From assembly GCA_002363615.1 (NCBI GenBank), contig DEWK01000012.1:1-64000 (forward strand): a stretch of DNA of 64,000 nt, given 5' to 3'. The position numbers were made by a program, and so were the translations under genes. Below the pieces are notes generated by a model. That model did no database searches, was not told the origin of the DNA, and worked only from the letters and a program-made list of their open reading frames with translations. Positions 51,662 to 64,000 of this stretch are shown here, piece after piece; position 1 is the stretch's first letter; every line of letters begins with the position of its first letter. The DNA comes from Lachnospira sp. UBA3212. Lineage in GTDB: Bacteria; Bacillota; Clostridia; Lachnospirales; Lachnospiraceae.

Positions 51662-53893
51662 ATGGTGGAAGTAACCGGCTATGTGGAGCATATTACCTTC
51701 CGGAATGAAGAGAATGGATATACGGTTTTTTCTGTAGCGGAAGGAAAGAAACTTCACATGTGCGTAGGCATGATTCAGACAATTGAAGAAGGGGAATATG
51801 TAACGGTCTCTGGTGAAGAGACCGTTCACAATATCTATGGAAAGCAAATCAAGGTGAGTCACTATGAGATTAAGGTACCGGAAGATAAGGAATCTATTTT
51901 GCGTTATTTGGGTTCCGGTGCGATTAAGGGCCTTGGTATGCGAACCGCCGAGCGAATCGTCAAGTTATTTGGAGAGGATACCTTGCGAATCATTGATGAA
52001 GAGCCGGAACGTCTGGAAGAGGTCAGGGGCATTTCCTTAAAAAAAGCCATGGATATTTCTGCTCAAATGGAAGAAAAGAAGGAACTTCGTGAGTCTATGC
52101 TTTATTTGCAGAAGTTTCAGATTTCCAATGCCCTTGCGGTAAAAATCTATAACGAATACGGCCATAAAATGTATGAGATTTTAGAGAAGAATCCGTATCG
52201 TTTGGCCGAGGATATTGATGGGGTAGGATTTCGGATTGCAGATGATATTGCAAAACAACTGGGGGTAGGAGAAGATTCAGAATATCGACTTCGTGCGGGA
52301 ATCCTTTATGGCCTTCAGTGTGCGGGCATGAATGGACACGTGTATTATCCTATGGAAAAGTTAACCAAGGAAACCCTTCGCCTTTTAAGACTTCCGGACC
52401 GGGACCTTAGGGAATGTTATCAGGATTTGGCCTTGGAAAAGAAGATTGTGATAAAAAATTGGGAAGGGGAGGATTTGGTTTATCTTTCGAATTTCTATTA
52501 TGCGGAACTTGATGTGGCAAATCGCTTGATCCAGCTAAACTTTAAGCAAGACATTGACGAGCAGGCGGTCACCCGGACGGTAAAAGACCTGGAAGAGGAA
52601 AATAAGATTGCTCTCGATGACTTGCAAAGACAAGCGGTGTTTGAAGCGGCAAAGTCCGGAATTCTTGTGATCACAGGTGGACCGGGAACCGGAAAAACCA
52701 CTACAATTCATACGCTTTTGCGTTTCTTTGAGATGCAAAATATGGAGATTCTTTTGGCGGCACCAACGGGACGTGCGGCCAAGCGTATGAGTGAGGCTAC
52801 CGGTTATGAAGCCTCTACCATTCACAGGCTTTTGGAATATTCCGGAGGACCGGAGGAGGATTCGGATACCACAAGGGATATAGGAGCGTTTGAAAGGAAC
52901 AATGAAAATCCTTTGGAAACCGATGTGGTCATTATCGATGAGATGTCTATGGTGGATATCTTTTTGATGCGGTCCCTTCTTCATGCTATCACCTTTGGTA
53001 CCCGCTTGATTTTAGTGGGGGATGTGGACCAGCTCCCATCGGTCAGCCCGGGAAATGTTTTGAAGGATATTATAGGAAGCAATCAGTTTTCTGTGGTTGC
53101 CTTAAATAAAATTTTCCGACAGGCTGGGGAATCTGAGATTGTTACAAATGCTCATTTGATTAATAAGGGTGAGCCGGTGGTGATTACGAATAAGAAGGAT
53201 TTTCTTTTTGTGAGACGAGACGATCCGGTCCGGGTGGCCAATGTGATTGCTCTTTTGGTGAAGGATAAACTGCCGGACTATGTGGATGCTGACTGGAGAG
53301 AAATTCAGGTCTTATCTGTTACCAAGATTGGTCCTTTGGGAACCCAGAATCTAAATAAGACCCTTCAGGAGGAATTAAATCCTCCTGAACCGGGAAAAAA
53401 TGAAAAAGAGCATGGAGACTTTGTGTTTCGAGAGGGAGACAAGGTGATGCAGATTAAAAATAACTATCAGGCGGTTTGGGAAAAGAAAAGCCGCGGTCGG
53501 GTATATGAGGAAGGACTTGGAGTCTTTAACGGTGACATGGGTAGGATCACGAAAATCAACACACTGATGGAGATGCTAGAAGTGGAGTTTGATGATGACC
53601 GCCATGTGATTTATTCCTTTAAGGATTTGGATGAGTTGGAACTTGCCTATGCCGTGACGGTTCACAAGTCTCAGGGAAGTGAGTACCCGGCCGTTGTTAT
53701 GCCGATGCTTTCCGGACCACCAATGCTGATGAACCGCAACGTGCTTTACACCGCGGTAACAAGAGCAAAGAAATGTGTTGTGATGGTGGGGCATCAGGAA
53801 ACCATCCAAACCATGATTAATAATGCAGGGGAACACAGGCGTTACTCCGGCCTTTTGCGCCAGATTCAAGGGGCGGCAGAGGTGGAGGAATAG
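51662..53893 (+). CDS. RecD2-type ATP-dependent DNA helicase
   Basis: The 743-residue protein has an N-terminal OB-like and helix-hairpin-helix region (LGSGAIKGLGMRTAERIVKL), Walker A GGPGTGKTTT near residue 340, DEMSMVD as Walker B, GDVDQLPSV and the C-terminal VTVHKSQGSEYPAVV motif. RecD2 is a 5'-3' helicase of genomes without RecBC. The start follows GAGTGGGAAT. Confidence 0.93.
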   Translation: MVEVTGYVEHITFRNEENGYTVFSVAEGKKLHMCVGMIQTIEEGEYVTVSGEETVHNIYGKQIKVSHYEIKVPEDKESILRYLGSGAIKGLGMRTAERIVKLFGEDTLRIIDEEPERLEEVRGISLKKAMDISAQMEEKKELRESMLYLQKFQISNALAVKIYNEYGHKMYEILEKNPYRLAEDIDGVGFRIADDIAKQLGVGEDSEYRLRAGILYGLQCAGMNGHVYYPMEKLTKETLRLLRLPDRDLRECYQDLALEKKIVIKNWEGEDLVYLSNFYYAELDVANRLIQLNFKQDIDEQAVTRTVKDLEEENKIALDDLQRQAVFEAAKSGILVITGGPGTGKTTTIHTLLRFFEMQNMEILLAAPTGRAAKRMSEATGYEASTIHRLLEYSGGPEEDSDTTRDIGAFERNNENPLETDVVIIDEMSMVDIFLMRSLLHAITFGTRLILVGDVDQLPSVSPGNVLKDIIGSNQFSVVALNKIFRQAGESEIVTNAHLINKGEPVVITNKKDFLFVRRDDPVRVANVIALLVKDKLPDYVDADWREIQVLSVTKIGPLGTQNLNKTLQEELNPPEPGKNEKEHGDFVFREGDKVMQIKNNYQAVWEKKSRGRVYEEGLGVFNGDMGRITKINTLMEMLEVEFDDDRHVIYSFKDLDELELAYAVTVHKSQGSEYPAVVMPMLSGPPMLMNRNVLYTAVTRAKKCVVMVGHQETIQTMINNAGEHRRYSGLLRQIQGAAEVEE

Positions 53894-53897
53894 GGAT

Positions 53898-54623
53898 ATG
53901 AGGAATATGAGAATAAGATGTTTATTAGAAGGGGTAAACCATCTCCTGCTTCCGGCAACTTGTCCTGCCTGTGGGAAGGTTTTGGCGTTTGGACAAAAGA
54001 TTTGTCCGGACTGTAAAAAGCAAATGACTTATGTAAAAGAACCTTTTTGCATGAAGTGCGGGAAAGAGTTAAAGGACATGGAGGCAGAGTACTGTTACGA
54101 CTGCAGCCACAAGACCCATCTTTTTACCAGGGGCTTGGCTCTTTACATCTATAATCAAACGGTTAGCCGGGCAATCTTTGACCTAAAGTACAAGAATCGC
54201 CGTGAAAATGGCATTTTCTTTGGGGAAGAACTGGCTCTTCGTTATAGTTCTTTGATTCGGGAGTGGGAGATTGATTTGGTTCTTCCTGTTCCTATATATA
54301 ATAAGAAGAAAGTGAAAAGAGGCTACAACCAAGCTGCCATAGTAGGGAAGCGATTTGCAACTCTTGTTGGTGTCTCTTATTCGGAAAAAATTTTGTATCG
54401 ACAAAAATGCACCAAGCCCTTAAAAACCATGAATGATCGGGAGCGGGCCAAACACCTCTTAGGCGCATTTGCAGTAAAGGAAGAGGGGAAGGGCCGCAGG
54501 GTTCTTTTGGTGGATGATATCTATACCACCGGTGCAACTATGGATGCCTGTAGCCGAGTCTTGCTAAAAGCCGGTTTTTCTCAGGTTTATTTTTTGACGG
54601 TGGCCGTAGGAAATGGAGTTTAA
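53898..54623 (+). CDS. ComF-family phosphoribosyltransferase-like protein
   Basis: The 241-residue protein has an N-terminal zinc ribbon with CPAC, CPDC, CMKC and CYDC pairs and a C-terminal PRTase fold with the PRPP motif VLLVDDIYTTGATMDA. In competent bacteria ComF helps take up single-stranded DNA; in most Clostridia its role is unclear. The start is ATG 53898 after GGAGG; the gene is 4 bases after recD2, probably coupled. Confidence 0.9.
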   Translation: MRNMRIRCLLEGVNHLLLPATCPACGKVLAFGQKICPDCKKQMTYVKEPFCMKCGKELKDMEAEYCYDCSHKTHLFTRGLALYIYNQTVSRAIFDLKYKNRRENGIFFGEELALRYSSLIREWEIDLVLPVPIYNKKKVKRGYNQAAIVGKRFATLVGVSYSEKILYRQKCTKPLKTMNDRERAKHLLGAFAVKEEGKGRRVLLVDDIYTTGATMDACSRVLLKAGFSQVYFLTVAVGNGV

Positions 54624-54631
54624 AAAATTAG

Positions 54632-54661
54632 TTGACGAATAAGAAGTATCTATGATATATT
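54632..54661 (+). promoter_or_regulatory. Promoter of the rpmG-secE-nusG unit
   Basis: TTGACG (54632-54637), an 18-base spacer and TATATT (54656-54661). The leader carries the hairpin GCCCAAAT/ATTTGGGC (54693-54721). Confidence 0.7.
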
Positions 54662-54767
54662 AGTGTGGCGTTGGAAGAAGTCTTTTTTTTATGCCCAAAT
54701 TTAGGAATTTCGCATTTGGGCTAAGAATCGACTAGCAAAAATATGTAAGAAAGTGGAGGTGGACGTT

Positions 54768-54917
54768 GTGCGCACAAAGATCACATTGGCATGTACGGCT
54801 TGTCAGCAGAGAAATTATAATCTGACAAAGGACAAGAAGACTCATCCGGACAGAATGGAAACCAAGAAGTATTGCAAGTTCTGTAAATCACACACTTTGC
54901 ACAAAGAGACAAAGTAA
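54768..54917 (+). CDS. rpmG: 50S ribosomal protein L33
   Basis: The 49-residue basic protein ([20 protein letters not shown], then [14 protein letters not shown]) has both CxxC pairs of the zinc-ribbon type of L33. It starts with GTG 54768 after GTGGAGGTGG. It is the first gene of the conserved rpmG-secE-nusG cluster. A second L33 copy without cysteines, used under zinc shortage in other Firmicutes, is not in this window. Confidence 0.95.
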   Translation: MRTKITLACTACQQRNYNLTKDKKTHPDRMETKKYCKFCKSHTLHKETK

Positions 54918-54933
54918 TTGATGGAGGCATAGT

Positions 54934-55284
54934 ATGAGCGAAGCAGAGAACAAAAACGAAGAGATTCTTGATGAGTCTCTTAGTGAGACCACTACTGAAG
55001 AAGTAGCAGAAGTTCAGGCTGAAGCAGAAACAGTTAAATCTGAAATAGAAGAGAAGGCCTCAAAGGCTGACAAGGTTTCAGGTAAGACTAAGAAGTCTTC
55101 AAAAAAGAAGAAGGGTGGATTCTTTAAGGGACTCAAGAGTGAGTACAATAAGATTATCTGGCCGGATAGAACTACTGTGGCTAAGAGAACAGCAGTTGTA
55201 ATCGTTGTTACCACCATCATCAGTGTCATCATCAAATTATTGGATACCTTAATCCAGTATGGTTTTTCTTTTATCGTAAAGTAA
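54934..55284 (+). CDS. secE: Preprotein translocase subunit SecE
   Basis: The 116-residue protein has the usual SecE core at its end (FFKGLKSEYNKIIWPDRTTV and one membrane helix) and an unusually long N-terminal extension of about 60 residues, first acidic and then lysine-rich. Typical Firmicute SecE is about 60-75 residues. ATTGATGGAGGC precedes ATG 54934. Confidence 0.93.
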   Translation: MSEAENKNEEILDESLSETTTEEVAEVQAEAETVKSEIEEKASKADKVSGKTKKSSKKKKGGFFKGLKSEYNKIIWPDRTTVAKRTAVVIVVTTIISVIIKLLDTLIQYGFSFIVK

Positions 55285-55304
55285 GCAAGGAGTAAAAAGA
55301 AGTT

Positions 55305-55844
55305 ATGTCAGAAGCAAAATGGTATGTAGCTCACACCTACTCAGGTTATGAGAACAAGGTAAAGACCGACATTGAAAAGACAGTTGAAAATCGTCATCTT
55401 GAAGATCAGATTTTTGATGTAGTCATCCCAATGGAGACGGTTGTTGAAGCAAAAGACGGACTTCGCAAGGAGACCTTAAGAAAGATCTTCCCAAGTTACG
55501 TCCTTGTTCATATGATCATGAACGATGATACATGGTATGTAATTCGTAATACCAGAGGCGTTACAGGTTTCGTAGGACCTGGATCTAAGCCGGTTCCTCT
55601 TACAGAAGAAGAATTAGCAAAGTGGGGTCTTGAAGGCAACGAAGTTGCCGATAAGCCTGCCAATGTTATTATTGACTTTGCTGAAGGTGATGCAGTTACA
55701 GTTATTTCTGGTGTTTGGGCCGGAACCGTCGGTGTTATTAATAAGATCGATGAGAATAAGCAGACAGCTACAATGAATGTCGACATGTTCGGCAGGGAAA
55801 CCCCTGTTGAGTTAGGTTTCACAGAAATCAAAAAAATGAATTAA
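55305..55844 (+). CDS. nusG: Transcription termination/antitermination factor NusG
   Basis: The 179-residue protein has the NGN domain (AKWYVAHTYSGYENKVK) and the C-terminal KOW motif (GDAVTVISGVWAGTVGVI). It binds RNA polymerase and links it to Rho or the ribosome. Order and spacing are those of the standard cluster. Confidence 0.97.
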   Translation: MSEAKWYVAHTYSGYENKVKTDIEKTVENRHLEDQIFDVVIPMETVVEAKDGLRKETLRKIFPSYVLVHMIMNDDTWYVIRNTRGVTGFVGPGSKPVPLTEEELAKWGLEGNEVADKPANVIIDFAEGDAVTVISGVWAGTVGVINKIDENKQTATMNVDMFGRETPVELGFTEIKKMN

Positions 55845-55892
55845 TAAGTGGGAGAAGAGATTCTTTCGATAATACCACAAGGAGGTGCCATT

Positions 55893-56321
55893 ATGGCAAA
55901 AAAAGAAGTAGAAGGATACATTAAGTTACAGATTGAGGCTGGAAAGGCTACTCCAGCTCCACCAGTTGGTCCTGCACTTGGACAGCATGGTGTTAATATC
56001 GTTCAGTTTACCAAGGAGTTTAACGCACGTACAGCTGATCAGCCAGGTATGATTATTCCAGTAGTAATCACTGTTTACTCTGACAGAAGCTTTACATTTG
56101 TTACCAAGACTCCTCCAGCAGCAGTTCTTTTAAAGAAGGCTTGCAACATCAAATCTGGTTCTGGCGTTCCTAATAAGACCAAGGTTGCTACAATCAGCAA
56201 GGCTGATCTTCAGAAGATTGCAGAGACAAAGATGCCTGACTTAAACGCAGCTAGCGTGGAAGCCGCTATGAGCATGATTGCTGGTACAGCAAGATCCATG
56301 GGTATCACTGTAGAAGAGTAA
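55893..56321 (+). CDS. rplK: 50S ribosomal protein L11
   Basis: The 142-residue protein has the L11 signature [20 protein letters not shown] and the C-terminal rRNA-binding domain ending [13 protein letters not shown] 55893 follows AAGGAGG; the upstream in-frame ATG 55848 is rejected. Confidence 0.97.
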   Translation: MAKKEVEGYIKLQIEAGKATPAPPVGPALGQHGVNIVQFTKEFNARTADQPGMIIPVVITVYSDRSFTFVTKTPPAAVLLKKACNIKSGSGVPNKTKVATISKADLQKIAETKMPDLNAASVEAAMSMIAGTARSMGITVEE

Positions 56322-56406
56322 TCTTCCAAAAGAGAAGTAACAAGACTGTAGAAATTTAGAATAAGGTGGGAGGTTTATCCGTTTGTACCACTAGGAGGTT
56401 AATTAT

Positions 56407-57099
56407 ATGAAACGAGGAAAAAGATATTTAGAGGCTGCTAAGGCAGTAAATCGTGGAACTTTATATGATAGCGCTGATGCTATTAAGATCGTTAAGGAGA
56501 GCGCAAAGGCTAAATTTGACGAGACTGTAGAACTTCATGTTAGAACCGGTTGTGATGGACGTCACGCTGAGCAGCAGATTCGTGGTGCTGTAGTTCTTCC
56601 TCATGGAACAGGTAAGTCTGTGAAGGTTTTAGTATTCGCTAAGAATGCTAAGGCTGATGAGGCTTTGGCAGCAGGTGCTGATTATGTTGGTGGCGAGGAA
56701 TTAATTCCTAAGATTCAGAACGAAGGTTGGTTAGATTTTGATGTAGTTGTAGCTACTCCTGATATGATGGGTGTAGTTGGTCGTCTTGGACGTGTACTCG
56801 GACCTAAGGGCTTAATGCCAAACCCTAAGGCTGGTACTGTAACAATGGACGTAACCAAGGCTGTTAACGACATCAAGGCCGGTAAGATTGAGTATAGATT
56901 AGACAAGGCAAATATTATCCATGTGCCAGTTGGTAAGGCTTCTTTCACAGAGGAGCAGTTAGCGGACAACTTCCAGACGCTTATCGATGCAATCATTAAG
57001 GCTAAGCCACAGAGCCTTAAGGGAACCTATTTAAAGAGTATCACACTTACATCTACTATGGGTCCTGGTGTAAAGCTTAACACAGCTAAGTTCTTATAA
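56407..57099 (+). CDS. rplA: 50S ribosomal protein L1
   Basis: The 230-residue protein has the L1 signature blocks ([46 protein letters not shown]). It sits at the stalk of the large subunit and in many bacteria also represses its own operon. The 85-base gap after rplK contains GTGG...CCAC pairing and AGGAGG, possibly the L1 target. Confidence 0.97.
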   Translation: MKRGKRYLEAAKAVNRGTLYDSADAIKIVKESAKAKFDETVELHVRTGCDGRHAEQQIRGAVVLPHGTGKSVKVLVFAKNAKADEALAAGADYVGGEELIPKIQNEGWLDFDVVVATPDMMGVVGRLGRVLGPKGLMPNPKAGTVTMDVTKAVNDIKAGKIEYRLDKANIIHVPVGKASFTEEQLADNFQTLIDAIIKAKPQSLKGTYLKSITLTSTMGPGVKLNTAKFL

Positions 57100-57142
57100 A
57101 ATTTCATTTGCAAATTATATTTGAACAAATACCAAATAATGA

Positions 57143-57171
57143 TTGACATCATAGAAGGAGTGTGTTAGAAT
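57143..57171 (+). promoter_or_regulatory. rplJ-rplL promoter
   Basis: TTGACA (57143-57148), a 17-base spacer and TAGAAT (57166-57171) preceded by TGT (extended -10). Confidence 0.85.
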
Positions 57172-57189
57172 TCACACTGTTGAAAAAAC

Positions 57190-57296
57190 TGAAGATCCAA
57201 AGACAGCAGGTGCGAAAGCTTAATTTCCTGCCGAGGAAACTTATTTTGAATCATCTAGATTTTTATCCTCTCTGTCTTTGGGCAGAGAGGTTTTTT
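57190..57296 (+). promoter_or_regulatory. L10 leader with attenuator terminator
   Basis: The conserved L10-leader core is present: AGACAGCAGGTG (57201-57212) and GCTTAATTTCCTGCCGAGG (57218-57236) around it. A terminator CCTCTCTG (57267-57274) / CAGAGAGG (57283-57290) with six Ts follows. L10(L12)4 binds the leader and promotes termination, a known feedback loop of the Firmicutes. Confidence 0.9.
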
Positions 57297-57316
57297 AATG
57301 ATTAAAGGAGGAAAAC

Positions 57317-57811
57317 ATGGCTAAGGTAGAGATCAAGAAACCTATTGTTGAAGAAATCTCTGGCTTACTTGACGGTGCTGCAACAGCTGTAGTAGTTGAT
57401 TATCGTGGACTTACAGTAGAGCAGGACACAAGACTTCGTAAGGAGTTAAGAGAAGCTGGCGTATCTTACAAGGTTTACAAGAACACAATGATCAACTTCG
57501 CAATTCAGGGAACTGAGTTCGAGTCTCTTGCACCATCGCTTGAAGGACCTACAGCTCTTGCTGTATGTAAGGATGATGCAACAGCTCCAGCAAGAATTAT
57601 TGCTAAGTTCGCTAAGGAAGCAGAAGCATTAGAGATCAAGAGCGGTATTGTAGAAGGTACCTTCTATGACGCAGCAGGAATGGCTCGGATCGCAGCTATC
57701 CCATCAAGACAGGAATTACTTTCAAAGTTACTTGGAAGTCTCCAGTCACCTATGGCAAACTTCGCTCGCGTTATCAATCAGGTCGCAGAGAAGAAGTCAG
57801 CAGAAGCTTAA
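57317..57811 (+). CDS. rplJ: 50S ribosomal protein L10
   Basis: The 164-residue protein starts KVEIKKPIVEEISGLLDGA and ends with the helical L12-binding tail. It forms the stalk base with L12 and regulates its own leader. GGAGG precedes ATG 57317. Confidence 0.97.
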   Translation: MAKVEIKKPIVEEISGLLDGAATAVVVDYRGLTVEQDTRLRKELREAGVSYKVYKNTMINFAIQGTEFESLAPSLEGPTALAVCKDDATAPARIIAKFAKEAEALEIKSGIVEGTFYDAAGMARIAAIPSRQELLSKLLGSLQSPMANFARVINQVAEKKSAEA

Positions 57812-57890
57812 TCGCATCTGCAATCAAAGAATTGCTTAACAATATAAGCAGTAAGTATTTATTTTATTAATTTTAATGGAGGAATTAATC

Positions 57891-58256
57891 ATGACAGTTC
57901 AGGAAATTATTGAAGAGATCAAGAACTTAAGCGTTTTAGAGTTAAACGATTTAGTAAAGGCAGCTGAGGAAGAGTTCGGCGTATCTGCAGCAGCAGGTGT
58001 TGTAGTTGCAGCAGCAGGTGCTGGCGCTGCCGCAGCTGAGGAGAAGACAGAGTTCGACGTTGAGTTAACAGACGTTGGTGCTAACAAGGTTAAGGTTATC
58101 AAGGTTGTTAAGGATGCAACCGGTCTTGGACTTAAGGAAGCTAAGGAAATCGTAGATGGCGCTCCTAAGGTTATCAAGGAAGGTGTTTCTAAGGCTGAGG
58201 CTGACGAGTTAGTTGAGAAGTTAAAGGAAGTTGGAGCTACTGCTACATTAAAGTAA
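57891..58256 (+). CDS. rplL: 50S ribosomal protein L7/L12
   Basis: The 121-residue acidic protein has the N-terminal dimer domain, an Ala/Gly-rich hinge (about 40-55) and the C-terminal [17 protein letters not shown] factor-binding helix. ATG 57891 follows TGGAGGAATT. Confidence 0.97.
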   Translation: MTVQEIIEEIKNLSVLELNDLVKAAEEEFGVSAAAGVVVAAAGAGAAAAEEKTEFDVELTDVGANKVKVIKVVKDATGLGLKEAKEIVDGAPKVIKEGVSKAEADELVEKLKEVGATATLK

Positions 58257-58270
58257 TTCCATCTTTATGT

Positions 58271-58301
58271 AAAAGGTCACTACTTAGGTAGTGGCCTTTT
58301 T
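58271..58301 (+). terminator. Terminator or attenuator between rplL and rpoB
   Basis: AAAAGGTCACTAC (58271-58283) pairs with GTAGTGGCCTTTTT (58288-58301), ending in a T-run. A separate rpoB promoter lies after it, so partial termination is likely. Confidence 0.75.
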
Positions 58302-58362
58302 GTTTTGAATGTTGGAGTAAAAAAGCAGAAGTTAGGAACCTAAAACTTCTTATAAAAAAGGT

Positions 58363-58391
58363 TTGACACAAGTAATGATTTGTGATACTAT
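58363..58391 (+). promoter_or_regulatory. rpoB promoter
   Basis: TTGACA (58363-58368), a 17-base spacer and TACTAT (58386-58391) preceded by TGA (extended -10). Confidence 0.8.
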
Positions 58392-58439
58392 GGAAAATGC
58401 ACTATTGTGGAATAATTATGAACAGGGGTGAATTAATCA

Positions 58440-64000
<5,561 letters not shown>

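Noticed and set aside
55508..58177. Long antisense frames in nusG, rplA and rplL
   Set aside because: They mirror the Ala/Val-rich codons of ribosomal genes and have no ribosome binding sites.

Overview
The window is a low-GC Gram-positive chromosome segment, most likely from a Lachnospiraceae-type member of the Clostridia. This is inferred from gene content and not proven. The clues are an L10-leader attenuator, the rpmG-secE-nusG-rplK-rplA-rplJ-rplL-rpoB-rpoC order, a MetH that lacks its reactivation domain next to a separate ferredoxin/ASKHA reactivase, YtrA-type GntR regulators with ABC transporters, GH35 and GH42 beta-galactosidases, and AAAGGAGG-type ribosome binding sites. No insertion sequence with a transposase, no phage genes and no CRISPR array were seen.

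Region 1 (1-11.9 kb): a decayed reading frame at the left edge, metY followed at once by a fragment of cysK, a DUF3237 protein, a tandem pair of YugP-type membrane metallopeptidases of which the first has lost its HExxH motif, a glycosyltransferase, an anchored protein of unknown function, a sodium/solute symporter, a CobW-like GTPase, a membrane diguanylate cyclase and a lactate permease.

Region 2 (11.9-24.7 kb): two divergent GntR/ABC modules share one control region with two different dyad operators. They are followed by a B12-dependent methionine synthase unit (reactivase plus metH) whose promoter overlaps a Fur-like box, an XRE-HTH/aminotransferase fusion with a nearby dyad, and an anchored alpha/beta-hydrolase-like protein without the usual nucleophile serine.

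Region 3 (24.7-42.7 kb): a GH35 beta-galactosidase, an anchored SUKH-like protein, a PLD/superfamily-2/DUF3427 helicase, a NUDIX hydrolase and a propeller-like protein run in one direction with short gaps. Then come a 48-residue lysine-rich protein, a 475-residue protein of unknown function and an XRE-type protein, a 110-base self-complementary element, LURP-one-like and DUF6935-like proteins, PAP2, tRNA-Trp, a stand-alone structured RNA gene on the minus strand, a GH42 beta-galactosidase, an acidic BIG2 surface protein, a transglutaminase-like lipoprotein and an MBL/beta-CASP hydrolase.

Region 4 (42.7-64 kb): mostly housekeeping genes: carD with a structured leader, acpP, a LytTR regulator, deoD with a GDPD, degV, trkH/trkA, a candidate small RNA with a CCCCCTC motif, mreB, recD2, comF and the ribosomal protein/RNA polymerase cluster. 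The window ends inside rpoC.

The best candidates for something undescribed are the minus-strand RNA at 36308-36478, the candidate small RNA at 50411-50532, the 31907-34060 three-gene unit, and the HTH-aminotransferase with its dyad.
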